35,739 nucleotides of DNA from Prochlorococcus sp. AG-442-B03. Its GTDB lineage: Bacteria; Cyanobacteriota; Cyanobacteriia; PCC-6307; Cyanobiaceae. A program made the translations under genes and the position numbers. Below, in pieces: positions 1 through 9,877 of the stretch (positions within the stretch are counted from its first letter, which is position 1; the number at the start of each line of letters is the position of its first letter). Under the pieces are notes generated by a model. That model ran no database searches, was not told the origin of the DNA, and was given only the letters and a program-made list of their open reading frames with translations. Location of the stretch: NCBI GenBank assembly GCA_003212395.1, contig QCPU01000013.1:1-35739 (forward strand), written 5' to 3'.

Positions 1-1875
1 TTTAAAAAGAAGAAAAAAGAGACTACTAGGCAAAGGCAGAAAAGAAGAGCTATGGAATTAAAGGCTGCCAAAGAAGCTAAACAAGTTAGGCCTGAAATGA
101 TAATTGTACCCGAAGATAATTTAACAGTTCAAGAATTAGCTGATAAATTAAGCCTTGAAAGTTCAGAAATAATCAAATCTCTCTTTTTTAAAGGAATAAC
201 TGCAACTGTTACTCAATCACTCGACTTAGCAACTATTGAAACAGTAGCAGAAGAATTTGGGGTACCTGTTTTGCAAGATGATATACAAGAAGCTGCTGAA
301 AAAACAGTTGATATGATTGAATCTGAAGATGTTGATAATCTAATACGAAGACCACCTGTCATTACAGTAATGGGTCATGTAGATCATGGAAAAACAAGTC
401 TTTTAGATTCCATCAGAGAATCAAGAGTAGCTTCGGGGGAAGCAGGGGGTATTACTCAACACATTGGAGCTTATCAAGTTGAATTTGAACATGAATCTCA
501 AAAGAAAAAATTAACTTTTCTTGATACCCCTGGTCATGAAGCCTTTACTGCAATGAGAGCAAGGGGTACAAAGGTTACAGATGTAGCAGTTCTCGTAGTT
601 GCTGCAGATGATGGTTGCAGACCTCAAACACTTGAAGCTATCAGTCATGCAAGAGCTGCAAAAGTACCAATTGTTGTTGCAATAAATAAAATTGACAAAG
701 AAGGGGCATCTCCAGACAGAGTAAAGCAAGAACTATCAGAAAAAGATTTAATTGCTGAAGATTGGGGAGGAGATACAGTTATGGTTCCAGTAAGTGCTAT
801 CAAAAAACAAAACATTGATAAATTACTCGAAATGATTTTATTAGTTTCAGAGGTAGAAGATCTTCAAGCTAACCCTGATAGATTTGCAAAAGGTACTGTT
901 ATTGAAGCCCACCTAGACAAAGCCAAAGGGCCTGTTGCTACTTTGTTAGTACAAAATGGGACCTTGAAATCTGGAGATGTTTTAGCTGCGGGTTCAGTCC
1001 TTGGGAAAATTAGAGCAATGGTTGATGAACATGGTAACCGAATCAAAGAAGCAGGGCCATCATTCCCAGTGGAAGCGCTAGGATTCAGTGAAGTACCCAC
1101 TGCAGGAGATGAATTCGAAGTCTATCCTGATGAGAAAACTGCCCGAGCAATTGTAGGAGAAAGGGCAACAGATGCTAGAGCTACAAAATTAGCTCAGCAA
1201 ATGGCTTCTAGAAGAGTCAGCTTATCATCCTTATCAACTCAAGCAAATGATGGAGAACTAAAGGAGTTAAACATAATCCTAAAAGCTGATGTTCAAGGTA
1301 GTGTCGAAGCGATATTAGGATCACTAGAACAATTACCAAAAAATGAAGTTCAAGTTAGAGTTCTACTTTCTGCTCCTGGAGAAATAACTGAGACAGATAT
1401 AGATCTAGCTGCTGCATCTGGGTCAGTAATAATTGGATTTAATACCTCGTTGGCTTCTGGTGCGAAGAGAGCAGCTGATGCTAATGAAGTTGATATAAGA
1501 GAATATGAAGTAATCTATAAACTCTTAGAAGATATTCAGTTGGCCATGGAAGGGCTACTTGAACCTGATCTTGTCGAAGAATCATTAGGACAAGCCGAAG
1601 TTAGAGCAACTTTCGCAGTCGGCAAAGGAGCTATTGCGGGCTGTTATATACAAAATGGGAAATTACAAAGGAATTGTTCGCTGAGAGTTGTTAGATCAGA
1701 TAAAGTAATATTTGAGGGTAATTTAGACTCTCTAAAAAGAGCTAAAGATGATGTAAAAGAAGTAAATACAGGATTTGAATGTGGAGTTGGCTGCGATAAA
1801 TTCTCTTCATGGATTGAAGGGGATGTAATTGAAGCATTCAAATTTGTCACTAAAAAGAGGACGTTATCACAATAA
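1..1875 (+). CDS. infB: Translation initiation factor IF-2 (5' end outside window)
   Basis: GTPase that brings initiator tRNA to the 30S subunit and promotes 50S joining. The reading frame is open from base 1, so the window holds the last 624 residues and the real start lies upstream. The first codons are Lys/Arg-rich, like the end of the long basic N-terminal region of cyanobacterial IF-2. An IF2_N-type module ([10 protein letters not shown]...) lies at about 121-270. The G domain follows, with GHVDHGKT encoded near 373-396, DTPGHEAF near 523-546 and NKID near 688. The beta-barrel and C-terminal initiator-tRNA-binding domains fill the rest, including the VQGSVEAI stretch near 1294. It ends 16 bp before the convergent small gene. 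No frameshift is visible. Confidence 0.98.
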   Translation, partial: FKKKKKETTRQRQKRRAMELKAAKEAKQVRPEMIIVPEDNLTVQELADKLSLESSEIIKSLFFKGITATVTQSLDLATIETVAEEFGVPVLQDDIQEAAEKTVDMIESEDVDNLIRRPPVITVMGHVDHGKTSLLDSIRESRVASGEAGGITQHIGAYQVEFEHESQKKKLTFLDTPGHEAFTAMRARGTKVTDVAVLVVAADDGCRPQTLEAISHARAAKVPIVVAINKIDKEGASPDRVKQELSEKDLIAEDWGGDTVMVPVSAIKKQNIDKLLEMILLVSEVEDLQANPDRFAKGTVIEAHLDKAKGPVATLLVQNGTLKSGDVLAAGSVLGKIRAMVDEHGNRIKEAGPSFPVEALGFSEVPTAGDEFEVYPDEKTARAIVGERATDARATKLAQQMASRRVSLSSLSTQANDGELKELNIILKADVQGSVEAILGSLEQLPKNEVQVRVLLSAPGEITETDIDLAAASGSVIIGFNTSLASGAKRAADANEVDIREYEVIYKLLEDIQLAMEGLLEPDLVEESLGQAEVRATFAVGKGAIAGCYIQNGKLQRNCSLRVVRSDKVIFEGNLDSLKRAKDDVKEVNTGFECGVGCDKFSSWIEGDVIEAFKFVTKKRTLSQ

Positions 1876-1891
1876 TTAAACATCTAGCTTA

Positions 1892-2128
1892 TTAATCTTT
1901 ATCTTTGTCAAGAATTAATAAAGTAGGAAATACTATACAAGCACCCAACTGTATGAGAAGGTTATTTTGCTGTAATTCTGTTCCACTTGCAATTCTGGAA
2001 AGCATTATTAGAAGTCCCAAAAATGCAGAACCGCTAAAAGCTATCCACAATATTCTTCTCAATCCCTTGAAAGGAGCTTGGGATTCCTTTAATAATTTCT
2101 TTTTTAATTCAGGATCTATTTTTGACAT
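1892..2128 (-). CDS. Small DUF3493-type membrane protein
   Basis: A 78-residue protein. An amphipathic basic N-terminus (SKIDPELKKKLLKES) is followed by the segment FKGLRRILWIAFSGSAFLG and two probable membrane helices at about residues 21-40 and 52-70. This layout matches the DUF3493 family, also found at the C-terminus of LPA1/REP27 photosystem II assembly proteins. A role in photosystem biogenesis is therefore possible but only by family association. The frame extends to a TTG at 2140, but the ATG at 2128 is preferred because the conserved sequence begins there. The gene converges on infB with a 16-bp gap. Confidence 0.7.
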   Translation of the reverse strand: MSKIDPELKKKLLKESQAPFKGLRRILWIAFSGSAFLGLLIMLSRIASGTELQQNNLLIQLGACIVFPTLLILDKDKD

Positions 2129-2182
2129 AAATTCTTTCAATTATAAAATTAAGTCTATATGAAAAATTCAATATTTAATATT

Positions 2183-2254
2183 GCCGGTATAGCTCAGCGG
2201 TAGAGCAACTGTCTCGTAAACAGTAGGCCATTGGTTCAATTCCAATTATCGGCA
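2183..2254 (+). tRNA. tRNA-Thr (anticodon CGT)
   Basis: A cloverleaf can be drawn by hand. The acceptor stem GCCGGTA (2183-2189) pairs with TATCGGC (2247-2253) with one G-U pair. The D stem is GCTC/GAGC. The anticodon stem ACTGT/ACAGT encloses loop CTCGTAA with anticodon CGT at 2215-2217. The T loop carries GGTTCAATTCC. The discriminator is A2254, and CCA is not encoded since the next bases are CT. It reads ACG codons, which are rare in such an AT-rich genome. Confidence 0.95.
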
Positions 2255-2569
2255 CTTAAAAAGCAAATTAAAACTAAAATTATTAATAGAATTTTAAAAT
2301 TTAGATATCTTTTTAAATCATTTGTTTTTATGCCTCACATATTTTATTTTGGCAAAAAATTTATATCGTTTTTGATGAAGGTTCTTATGCGCTACAAGCT
2401 AGAAAGATAGATGAATTAAAACTTCTCTAAGTATGCTGGATTTATATGGTTTCTGAAATCTGAATTAAACAAAATTTTCATGAGTATTTTCTTAGGATTT
2501 TTAATTTCTCCAAATTAGTAATAAAGTAGTTAGATTCTTAGAGAAGATAAATTCATTAAATTTCATGAC
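2255..2569. other. Intergenic spacer without a recognised gene
   Basis: About 315 AT-rich bases between the tRNA and the radical SAM gene. The only notable structure is a perfect 10-bp inverted repeat, CTTCTCTAAG (2422-2431) and CTTAGAGAAG (2537-2546), about 105 bp apart. A 26-codon frame at 2330-2410 exists but has nothing to recommend it as a gene. The promoter of the radical SAM gene should lie here, but no clear -35/-10 pair was found. Confidence 0.5.
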
Positions 2570-4189
2570 ATGAATTTTAATTTGAAGTTTGAAAAATTAA
2601 ATAAAAAAAATTACCTAAGAAAGCACTATGGGAAAATATTAACTGTAAGACTGCCATGTAATCCAATATTTCCAATAGGACCTATTTATTTAGCTGACCA
2701 TATTCATAAATGTTTTCCAGCTATAGAGCAGCAATTCATTGATCTAGCAATAATCCCATCTAATAAAGTTTCCAAATATTTATCTAGAAAAATTGATCAA
2801 TTTAGACCACATCTAATCATTTTTTCATGGAGAGATATACAAATTTATGCCCCTGTTGATGGTAGAAGTGGAAATCCCCTACAAAACTCTTTTGAAGTTT
2901 TCTACTCAAAAAATATCCTTAAAAAAATTAGAGGTTCCTGGGGAGGATTAAAATTAATTGCATCTCATTATGGAGAAATATATAGAAATACTTCTTTAGT
3001 AAAGATGGGATTAAAAAGAGCACAAAAATACAACAAAAATGTAAAAGTAATTTTAGGAGGTGGAGCTGTTAGTGTCTTCTATGAACAATTGGGGAATCTA
3101 CTCCCTAAAGGAACTTTTATTTCAGTTGGAGAGGGAGAAAATCTCATAGAAAAAATCATTAGAGGAGATTCAATAAAGGAAGAAAGATGTTACATTGCTG
3201 GGCAAAAACCTCGGAACAAATTAATACATGAACAACCTTCAGGCACTATTAAAACTGCCTGCAACTATAAATACATTAAATCAATATGGCCTGAATTCAA
3301 TTGGTATATAGAAGGTGGAGACTACTATGTAGGGGTTCAAACGAAAAGAGGTTGTCCTCATAATTGTTGTTTCTGTGTTTATACAGTTGTAGAGGGGAAG
3401 CAAGTTCGCGTTAATCCTGTTAATGAAGTAATCAAAGAAATGAAGCAATTATATGATCTTGGAGTTAGAGGATTTTGGTTCACAGATGCACAGTTTATTC
3501 CAGCCAAAAAACATATAGAAGATGCAAAAACACTTTTGCAAGCAATTAAAGATCAAGGCTGGGACGATATTAATTGGGCTGCATACATCAGAGCAGATAA
3601 TATTGATGCTGAGCTAGCTCAGCTTATGGTTGATACAGGTATGAGCTATTTTGAAATAGGTATCACGTCCGGATCTCAAGAACTTGTTAGAAAAATGAGA
3701 TTAGCGTATGACCTTGAAACTGTTTTAAATAATTGCAGAATGTTAGTCAAATCAGGTTTCAAGAATCATGTTTCAGTTAATTATTCATTTAATGTTTTTG
3801 ATGAAACGCCTAGCACCATAAGACAAACAATTGCTTATCATAGAGAATTAGAAAATATTTTTGGTAAAGGCTTAGTCGATCCAGCTATATTCTTTATAGG
3901 TTTGCAACCTCACACTCTTCTTGAGAAGTACGCCTTGGAACATAAAATTTTGAAGCCAAATTATAATCCAATGAGCATGATGCCCTGGACAGCGAGAAAA
4001 CTTCTTTGGAATCCAGGCTCACTAGGAAAAAAACTTGGTCAGGTTTGCTTAGAAGCTTTTGATAATCCAGAAGATGAATTTGGTAAAACAGTTATCGACA
4101 TTCTTGAGAGAGAATATGGGAAGTCTTCCTTAAAAGAATCCTTAAAAGTCCGTCCTTTATCAGAAAGGAAATTAGCTTATTCTAAATAA
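2570..4189 (+). CDS. B12-binding-type radical SAM protein, substrate unknown
   Basis: A 539-residue protein. The N-terminal half (about 20-220) looks like the Rossmann-type B12-binding domain of class B radical SAM enzymes, with KVILGGGAVSVF and FISVGEGENLIEKII. The radical SAM cluster motif CxxxCxxC is at C262, C266 and C269 (RGCPHNCCFC), with an extra C267. The barrel follows: WFTDAQFIP, the stretch around AAYIRADNID, and EIGITSGSQELVRKM. These parts identify the superfamily and a [4Fe-4S] cluster that cleaves S-adenosylmethionine. They do not reveal the substrate. Whether cobalamin is bound cannot be judged because the usual DxHxxG was not found. It converges on clpS with a 15-bp gap. Confidence 0.85.
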   Translation: MNFNLKFEKLNKKNYLRKHYGKILTVRLPCNPIFPIGPIYLADHIHKCFPAIEQQFIDLAIIPSNKVSKYLSRKIDQFRPHLIIFSWRDIQIYAPVDGRSGNPLQNSFEVFYSKNILKKIRGSWGGLKLIASHYGEIYRNTSLVKMGLKRAQKYNKNVKVILGGGAVSVFYEQLGNLLPKGTFISVGEGENLIEKIIRGDSIKEERCYIAGQKPRNKLIHEQPSGTIKTACNYKYIKSIWPEFNWYIEGGDYYVGVQTKRGCPHNCCFCVYTVVEGKQVRVNPVNEVIKEMKQLYDLGVRGFWFTDAQFIPAKKHIEDAKTLLQAIKDQGWDDINWAAYIRADNIDAELAQLMVDTGMSYFEIGITSGSQELVRKMRLAYDLETVLNNCRMLVKSGFKNHVSVNYSFNVFDETPSTIRQTIAYHRELENIFGKGLVDPAIFFIGLQPHTLLEKYALEHKILKPNYNPMSMMPWTARKLLWNPGSLGKKLGQVCLEAFDNPEDEFGKTVIDILEREYGKSSLKESLKVRPLSERKLAYSK

Positions 4190-4204
4190 TCAATTCAACC
4201 GTTA

Positions 4205-4522
4205 TTAATCCTCTTTCTCAATTGAACTAGAAATTCCTTTAGATTTTAATGATTCTGAATAGAATTCTGCTGGCTCTAAATCACAAACAATTACCAAACC
4301 TACACCCGTATTGTGTGCCTCAAGCATTATGGAAATAGCATCTTGTTCGCTTAATTGCGGCACAACTTCTCGTAGTGAAATAGTTACATACTCCATAGAA
4401 TTAACTGGGTCATTATGGAGTAAAACCTTATATTTTGGAGATTTATTTTTTAATTCAGCAGGTTTCTTTTCAATCACTGCTGAATTATTACTTACACTTT
4501 GTTCTAACTTTATAGATGGCAT
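4205..4522 (-). CDS. clpS: ClpS adaptor for the Clp protease
   Basis: A 105-residue adaptor that delivers N-degron substrates to the Clp chaperone. A variable N-terminal tail of about 28 residues precedes the core PKYKVLLHNDPVNSMEYV. By alignment with Escherichia coli ClpS, N37, D38 and H70 (LEAHNTG) are the residues that bind the substrate amino group, and all are present. The length is normal for the family. It starts with ATG at 4522, 31 bp downstream of dapL on the same strand, so co-transcription is possible. Cyanobacteria may carry two ClpS forms, and I cannot assign this to one with certainty. Confidence 0.93.
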   Translation of the reverse strand: MPSIKLEQSVSNNSAVIEKKPAELKNKSPKYKVLLHNDPVNSMEYVTISLREVVPQLSEQDAISIMLEAHNTGVGLVIVCDLEPAEFYSESLKSKGISSSIEKED

Positions 4523-4553
4523 CAGAATTTTTAGAGTCTAAATCTACTAATAA

Positions 4554-5780
4554 TTATATATTAATTATTCTTTCCATTGCATCAATGACATTTGATCGTG
4601 AGTTAAATGCTGACAAACGAAAATAACCTTCTCCTGACAATCCAAATCCGCTCCCAGGTGTTCCTACTACACTAACTTTTTGAAGAAGGAAATCAAAAAA
4701 GTCCCAAGATGACATTTGATCAGGAACTTTAACCCAGATATAAGGAGCATTGTCCCCACCATAAACTTTATATCCTGCATTCTGAAGTTTATTTTTCATA
4801 ATTTTTGCATTTTCCATATAAAAATCAATTAAACCTCTCACCTGTTTCTTCCCTTCAAGAGAATAAACAGCCTCTGCTCCTCTCTGAACAACATAACTTA
4901 CTCCATTGAACTTTGTAGACTGTCGCCTATTCCAAAGAGGCCATAAGTCTATTTCCTCATTTGTTGAGCTCAAACCTTTGAGATTTTTAGGTATTACTGT
5001 AAAAGCACATCTAACTCCAGTAAATCCAGCATTCTTTGAAAAAGATCTAAATTCAATAGCACAATCCTTTGCTCCCTCAATCTCATATATTGAATGTGGA
5101 ATATCATTATCTTGGATAAATGCTTCATAAGCTGCATCAAAAAGTATAAGAGATTTGTTTTGAATGGCATAGTCAACCCACTTTTTCAATTCTTTTTTTG
5201 TGATAGTTGCTCCAGTAGGATTATTAGGAAAACAAAGATATAAAATATCAACTTTTTTTTCAGGTAGTTTTGGCAGAAAGTTGTTCCCCTCGTTTATTGC
5301 AAGATAGGTTAATCCTTGATAAGTACTATTTTCAAGAGCATTTCCAGTTCTGCCTGTCATAACGTTACTATCTACATAAACAGGGTAAACAGGATCTGTT
5401 ACAGCAATTGAATTATCTTTGCCAAGAATATCTAAAATATTGCTACTATCGCATTTAGAACCATCTGAAACAAAGATTTCTTCAGGTGAAATTTGACAGC
5501 CTCTCGAAATAAAATCATGCTCAGATATTTTTTCTCGCAGCCAAGAATAACCTTGTTCTGGTCCATAACCTCTGAAACCATCTGTTGTCCCCATATCATC
5601 TAAAGCTTTTCGCATAGCCTCTATGCATGCTGTAGGTAATGGTTCTGTAACATCTCCTATACCAAGCTTAATAATTTCAGCACTCTTATTTGATTGAGAA
5701 TATATTTTTACCCTTTTAGCAATTTCAGGAAATAAATAGCCTGCTTTGAGTTTTAAATAATTTTCGTTTACTAGAACCAC
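4554..5780 (-). CDS. dapL: LL-diaminopimelate aminotransferase
   Basis: A 408-residue PLP enzyme of fold type I. It makes LL-diaminopimelate from tetrahydrodipicolinate and glutamate in one step, feeding lysine and peptidoglycan synthesis. The start [17 protein letters not shown] and the segment [14 protein letters not shown] are typical of DapL rather than general aspartate aminotransferases. The PLP site is visible: N187 in PNNPTG, D215 in LFDAAYEAF, the Schiff-base lysine K249 in [10 protein letters not shown], and R388 in YFRLSAF for the substrate carboxylate. The start codon is GTG at 5780. No ATG lies near the conserved N-terminus, so GTG is accepted. Confidence 0.95.
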   Translation of the reverse strand: MVLVNENYLKLKAGYLFPEIAKRVKIYSQSNKSAEIIKLGIGDVTEPLPTACIEAMRKALDDMGTTDGFRGYGPEQGYSWLREKISEHDFISRGCQISPEEIFVSDGSKCDSSNILDILGKDNSIAVTDPVYPVYVDSNVMTGRTGNALENSTYQGLTYLAINEGNNFLPKLPEKKVDILYLCFPNNPTGATITKKELKKWVDYAIQNKSLILFDAAYEAFIQDNDIPHSIYEIEGAKDCAIEFRSFSKNAGFTGVRCAFTVIPKNLKGLSSTNEEIDLWPLWNRRQSTKFNGVSYVVQRGAEAVYSLEGKKQVRGLIDFYMENAKIMKNKLQNAGYKVYGGDNAPYIWVKVPDQMSSWDFFDFLLQKVSVVGTPGSGFGLSGEGYFRLSAFNSRSNVIDAMERIINI

Positions 5781-6078
5781 TTTAGATAAAAAATTTCACC
5801 AATAATAGAATAATGTATCAACGTGCTTTAGTGGTAATTAAATGTTATTATAACTCTAGTTATGGTTAATTTAAGAGATAATCATAGCTGTGAATTCAAT
5901 TTCTATTAGTTTGGAAATCGTTTAAAGCTTTATAAATAGCAGAATTCAATCACTATTAACTTTATTAATTTTTAAAAAGTAAATAATAATAGCTAAAAAG
6001 AATTGCTTTATTAAAAGATAAAATCTAATTCTTTAATTTAGATGATTTTCAAAATCCAAATCATTCAGAATCAATTAT
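5781..6078. promoter_or_regulatory. dapL-rne divergent spacer with rne leader
   Basis: A 298-bp AT-rich spacer that must hold the divergent promoters of dapL and rne. It contains a 14-bp palindrome, ATAACTCTAGTTAT (5850-5863). A 7-bp hairpin, ATGATTT (6042-6048) with AAATCAT (6058-6064), ends 14 bases before the rne ATG. No Shine-Dalgarno sequence precedes rne. Promoter boxes are not clear enough to place. Confidence 0.45.
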
Positions 6079-7899
6079 ATGTCTCAGCAAATTATCATCG
6101 CTGAGCAGGCTCGAATAGCAGCACTACTCACAGATGATCGAGTTGATGAATTAATCGTCGCACAAGGTCAATATCAAATTGGCGATATTTTTTTAGGAAC
6201 AGTTGAAAATGTTCTCCCTGGAATTGATGCCGCTTTCATAAATATTGGTGAAAGTGAGAAAAATGGATTCATCCATGTTTCAGATTTAGGTCCACTAAGA
6301 CTCAAAAAAGGGACATTTGGAATAACTGAATTACTAGAACCAAAACAAAAAGTTCTAGTACAGGTAATCAAGGAACCGACAGGATCTAAAGGGCCTAGAT
6401 TAACCGGAAGTATTTCAATCCCAGGTAAATACTTGATATTACAGCCATACGGCCAAGGAGTTAATATTTCAAGAAAAATAAATACAGAAACAGAACGAAG
6501 CCGTTTGAAAGCTCTTGGAGTTTTAATAAAGCCATCTAGCACAGGCTTATTATTTAGAACAGAGGCTGAAAAGATAAAAGAAGAACTTCTAATTGAAGAT
6601 TTAGAACATTTAATTCAACAATGGGAAAATGTACTAAAAGTTTCTGAGGCTTCTAATCCGCCAAATTTAGTAAAAAGAGATGATGATTTCTCTCTTAAAA
6701 TCTTAAGAGATCATATTAAAGAATCAACTAAAAACATAATTATCGATAGTAAATTTTCAGTTGCAAGGGCAAAAGATTTTTTAACAAATTATGAATCTGA
6801 TATAGATATTCAATTTCACGATAACAGTTTAAACCAACATATTTTCGAGAAGTACGAAATTAAGAAAACAATTCAAAAAGCTCTCCAGCCGAGAGTAGAT
6901 CTTCCCTCGGGGGGTTATATAATTATCGAACCTACCGAAGCTTTAACAGTAATCGATGTAAACTCTGGATCATTTACAAGATCAGCCAACTCAAGACAAA
7001 CCGTTTTGTGGACAAACTGCGAAGCAGCAGTTGAAATCTCAAGACAAATGAAATTAAGAAATATAGGTGGAGTTATAGTAGTAGATTTTATTGATATGGA
7101 ATCTCGAAGAGATCAATTTCAGTTACTTGAGCATTTTACCTCAGCTATCAAAGATGATTCTGCTAGGCCTCAAATAGCACAGCTTACTGAATTAGGCTTA
7201 GTGGAGTTAACCAGAAAAAGACAAGGTCAAAATATATATGAATTATTTGGTAAAAAATGTTCTACATGCGATGGTACAGGACATGTAGAAAATATGTTAA
7301 ATCACGAAATTTCTAATTTAAATATTAAAAATGTTGAAAATAAATCTTATCAATCAAACAATCTAAAATCTTTAGATATAGATACTTCTCAATCAAATGA
7401 GGAGCAGGAAAAAATAATTGACAAGGAATTATTAAACTCCAAAAACCAAAGTAAAGAGAATGCTTCTAATAAAAAAGAAAATGATAATGATAATTTGAAT
7501 CAATCAAATTCAAAAGAAAAAAACATAATAACAGTTGATCTAACTGATGAAGAAAAAATTGTTTTCAGCCAATTAGGTATTAATCCACTAATAAAGTTAG
7601 GTAAAGAATATCTCACCATCAATAATTTTGTGCGTTTAAAAGACAGTAATGAGGAAAAGGAAAAAAACTTAAATAATAAAAAAACAAAAGCAAAACAAAT
7701 CAAAAAATTCTCAAGATCGGAAGAAGAAAATAGTCAAATTAAAATTGAAGAAAATGCAATTTCTAAAGATATGTCAACTAATAAAGCTAATGAAAATAAA
7801 GAAGGTATATTCACAGATAAAAAGGATGAAACTGAACTTACAGACGAGCTAAACAATGCAAGAAAAAAAAGAAGAAGATCTTCAGCAAGCATCGAATAA
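6079..7899 (+). CDS. rne: Ribonuclease E/G
   Basis: A 606-residue single-strand endoribonuclease for mRNA decay and RNA processing. An S1 RNA-binding region lies near residues 35-120 ([23 protein letters not shown]). The DNase I-like catalytic part carries the magnesium ligands D293 (VIDVNSGSF) and D336/D339 (VVDFIDM). The zinc-link motif CSTC is at C394/C397. The tail from about 405 to 595 is rich in Lys, Asn, Glu and Ser and looks disordered. It ends in KKRRRSSA (596-603), which resembles the Arg-rich peptide reported to bind polynucleotide phosphorylase in cyanobacteria. The last 44 bases overlap rnhB. No Shine-Dalgarno is seen at the ATG. Confidence 0.96.
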   Translation: MSQQIIIAEQARIAALLTDDRVDELIVAQGQYQIGDIFLGTVENVLPGIDAAFINIGESEKNGFIHVSDLGPLRLKKGTFGITELLEPKQKVLVQVIKEPTGSKGPRLTGSISIPGKYLILQPYGQGVNISRKINTETERSRLKALGVLIKPSSTGLLFRTEAEKIKEELLIEDLEHLIQQWENVLKVSEASNPPNLVKRDDDFSLKILRDHIKESTKNIIIDSKFSVARAKDFLTNYESDIDIQFHDNSLNQHIFEKYEIKKTIQKALQPRVDLPSGGYIIIEPTEALTVIDVNSGSFTRSANSRQTVLWTNCEAAVEISRQMKLRNIGGVIVVDFIDMESRRDQFQLLEHFTSAIKDDSARPQIAQLTELGLVELTRKRQGQNIYELFGKKCSTCDGTGHVENMLNHEISNLNIKNVENKSYQSNNLKSLDIDTSQSNEEQEKIIDKELLNSKNQSKENASNKKENDNDNLNQSNSKEKNIITVDLTDEEKIVFSQLGINPLIKLGKEYLTINNFVRLKDSNEEKEKNLNNKKTKAKQIKKFSRSEEENSQIKIEENAISKDMSTNKANENKEGIFTDKKDETELTDELNNARKKRRRSSASIE

Positions 7900-8473
7900 A
7901 GTATCCGAGGTTGGAATCGATGAAGTTGGAAAGGGAGCAATTTTTGGCCCAGTTTTTTCAGCAGTTTTAGTATTAACTGAAAAAAATAAATTTATCTTAA
8001 AACAATATGGAGTAACAGATAGTAAAAAATTGACTCCCAAAAAAAGAAAATTACTTTTACCAAAAATCTTATCGTTGTCTTCAGATTATGGAATTGGGCA
8101 ATCTTCGGCTAGAGAAATAGATAACTTAGGTATCAGAGTTGCGACAGAACTTTCAATGATAAGAGCTTTAAAAAAATTAAAAGAGAAGCCATCTGAATTA
8201 AAAATTGATGGTCCCTTATTATTAAGGCCATGGAAGGGAATTCAGAAAAACATAGTATCTGGAGATTCAAAATTTATCTCGATAGCTTCAGCAAGCATAG
8301 TTGCCAAAGTTGCTCGCGACAATTTAATGGAGAGGTTAGAAAAAAAATACTCAGGATACTTGATCTTTAAAAATAAAGGTTATGGTACTAAAGAACATCT
8401 TTCATTAATCAAAAAAAATGGAATAACTAAACTTCATAGGAAAAGTTTTTTAAAAAAATCAAATCTTATTTAA
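7856..8473 (+). CDS. rnhB: Ribonuclease HII
   Basis: A 205-residue enzyme that removes RNA from RNA-DNA hybrids and misincorporated ribonucleotides. Catalytic acidic residues are D22 and E23 (VGIDEVGKG), D118 (LKIDGP) and D155 (AKVARDN). The C-terminal block [11 protein letters not shown]...LHRKSF is typical of RNase HII. The junction-sensing motif reads GKG (25-27) rather than the usual GRG. The ATG lies 44 bases inside rne, and no other ATG, GTG or TTG occurs before the catalytic motif, so the overlap is forced. A weak GAG lies about 8 bases upstream. The 3' end overlaps the convergent DUF1997 gene by 15 bp. Confidence 0.93.
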   Translation: MQEKKEEDLQQASNKVSEVGIDEVGKGAIFGPVFSAVLVLTEKNKFILKQYGVTDSKKLTPKKRKLLLPKILSLSSDYGIGQSSAREIDNLGIRVATELSMIRALKKLKEKPSELKIDGPLLLRPWKGIQKNIVSGDSKFISIASASIVAKVARDNLMERLEKKYSGYLIFKNKGYGTKEHLSLIKKNGITKLHRKSFLKKSNLI

Positions 8474-8977
8474 TTCACACCAATCTAAAAAATCATTTAC
8501 TAGTTGCTGTTGAACCCTTGACTTTATACCCAACAGAATCCCATTTAATACCGAATGACCAGTAGATTCCAAAATTTTCTTTGGGACTAGCTTTAGTAGC
8601 GGTGGTTGGCTTACAGATACTCCAAGAAGCGCCTCACCTTCTAATCCAATATCAGTTGCTTCCAAATTTGCTTTCAAAATAAGATTAAAATCATTAATCA
8701 TACCCAAACCATCCAATGTACTTTCAAGGGCACTCATTTTTAAAATTCCTTCTTTATTTTCTACCGCAATTGAAACAACAGGGTTAATATCTAATTGAAA
8801 AACCTTAAAACTTGTTACTGTATACTTATATCTACCTGCTCCTTCTGATACTAATTTTTTGGAGTCAAGCATTGCTCCAACAACTCTTTCTTCTTCCAAA
8901 AGATATTTAGAAAGAGATTCTTTATTACGTGTTACAGAAAGCTTTAGTTTCTGTTTAGCATCAAAAGACAATAGCAT
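8459..8977 (-). CDS. DUF1997 family protein
   Basis: A 172-residue protein whose overall pattern matches the DUF1997 family of cyanobacteria and plastids. It has a beta-rich N-terminal half with regular alternation ([20 protein letters not shown]). The C-terminus is [35 protein letters not shown]. No catalytic motif, signal peptide or membrane helix is visible. The fold may be a lipid-binding-like sheet, but this is inference. It is divergent from pheA with 53 bp between starts, and its 3' end overlaps rnhB. Confidence 0.75.
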   Translation of the reverse strand: MLLSFDAKQKLKLSVTRNKESLSKYLLEEERVVGAMLDSKKLVSEGAGRYKYTVTSFKVFQLDINPVVSIAVENKEGILKMSALESTLDGLGMINDFNLILKANLEATDIGLEGEALLGVSVSQPPLLKLVPKKILESTGHSVLNGILLGIKSRVQQQLVNDFLDWCELNKI

Positions 8978-9030
8978 TTTCTATATTCCTCCAATGCTTA
9001 TTTGATCTCTTTTTTTTTTTACGTTTAATC

Positions 9031-9876
9031 ATGCGCAAACAAGTTGCATATTTAGGTCCTCAAGGAACATACGCGGAAAAAGCAGCTCATATATTATCAA
9101 AGCTTGCCAATTTTCAGACACCTATATTTGTACCATGTAATGGGTTACATGCGGTCATTAAATCAATAGCGTACAACAATTGTGATGCTGCTGTAGTCCC
9201 TATAGAAAATTCTGTAGAAGGAGGAGTTACTGCCACTCTAGATGCCCTTTGGAAATTTCCTGACATTTTTATAAATAAAGCAATTGTTTTACCTATAAAA
9301 CATGCATTAATTAGTAATGGAGAACTTTCAAACATTTCCGAAGTATTATCTCATCCTCAAGCTTTAGCTCAATGTTCAGAATGGTTATCTGAAAATCTTC
9401 CAAATGCAATTCCTCTCCCAACAAATTCAACATCAGAAGCTGTCAATATGGTTAAGGGAAGTAAATTCAGAGCTGCAATTGGTTCAAAATCATTAATTCA
9501 AATCGAAGGTCTTAAAGAACTAGCCTTTCCTATTAATGATGTTCCGGGTAATTGCACTAGATTTGTCTTATTGAGTAAGGAATCAAATCTAAGTTTAGCT
9601 AATATTGCCAGTTTTGCTTTCTCATTAATATCAAATAAGCCTGGTGCTTTGCTTAAAGCAATAAACTATATTGCAGATTTTGGGTTTAATATGAGTAAAA
9701 TTGAATCTAGACCTTCAAAAAGAGAATTAGGCGAATATATAATCTATATTGATTTAGAAATAGATAATCAAAATAAAATTAAAAATTTTCTTGAATTAAA
9801 AAAAAAGTTAATGCCACTTTGCAAGAATTTTGTAGATTTTGGAAATTATTTTTCTGAAAATGTTGTACTAGATTAA
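9031..9876 (+). CDS. pheA: Prephenate dehydratase
   Basis: A 281-residue enzyme converting prephenate to phenylpyruvate in phenylalanine synthesis. The catalytic domain opens with VAYLGPQGTYAEKAA. It contains VVPIENSVEGGV and the catalytic T176-R177-F178 (NCTRF). An ACT regulatory domain fills about 191-270 and includes the ESRP motif (225-228) that binds phenylalanine, so feedback inhibition is expected. No chorismate mutase domain is fused, so it is the monofunctional form. It starts with ATG just after a run of 11 T (9010-9020). The stop is 1 bp from the stop of the convergent methyltransferase gene. Confidence 0.95.
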   Translation: MRKQVAYLGPQGTYAEKAAHILSKLANFQTPIFVPCNGLHAVIKSIAYNNCDAAVVPIENSVEGGVTATLDALWKFPDIFINKAIVLPIKHALISNGELSNISEVLSHPQALAQCSEWLSENLPNAIPLPTNSTSEAVNMVKGSKFRAAIGSKSLIQIEGLKELAFPINDVPGNCTRFVLLSKESNLSLANIASFAFSLISNKPGALLKAINYIADFGFNMSKIESRPSKRELGEYIIYIDLEIDNQNKIKNFLELKKKLMPLCKNFVDFGNYFSENVVLD

Positions 9877-9877
9877 T

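Noticed and set aside
1905..2162. Plus-strand frame over the DUF3493 gene
   Set aside because: It is a shadow of the minus-strand gene, with no family resemblance.
2330..2410. 26-codon frame starting MPHIFYFGKKFISFLMKV
   Set aside because: No ribosome site, no recognised family, and short frames are common by chance in AT-rich DNA.
7856..8473. RNase HIII instead of HII because of GKG
   Set aside because: There is no N-terminal TBP-like domain, the length is 205 residues, and the C-terminal GYGTKEH...HRKSF block is typical of RNase HII.
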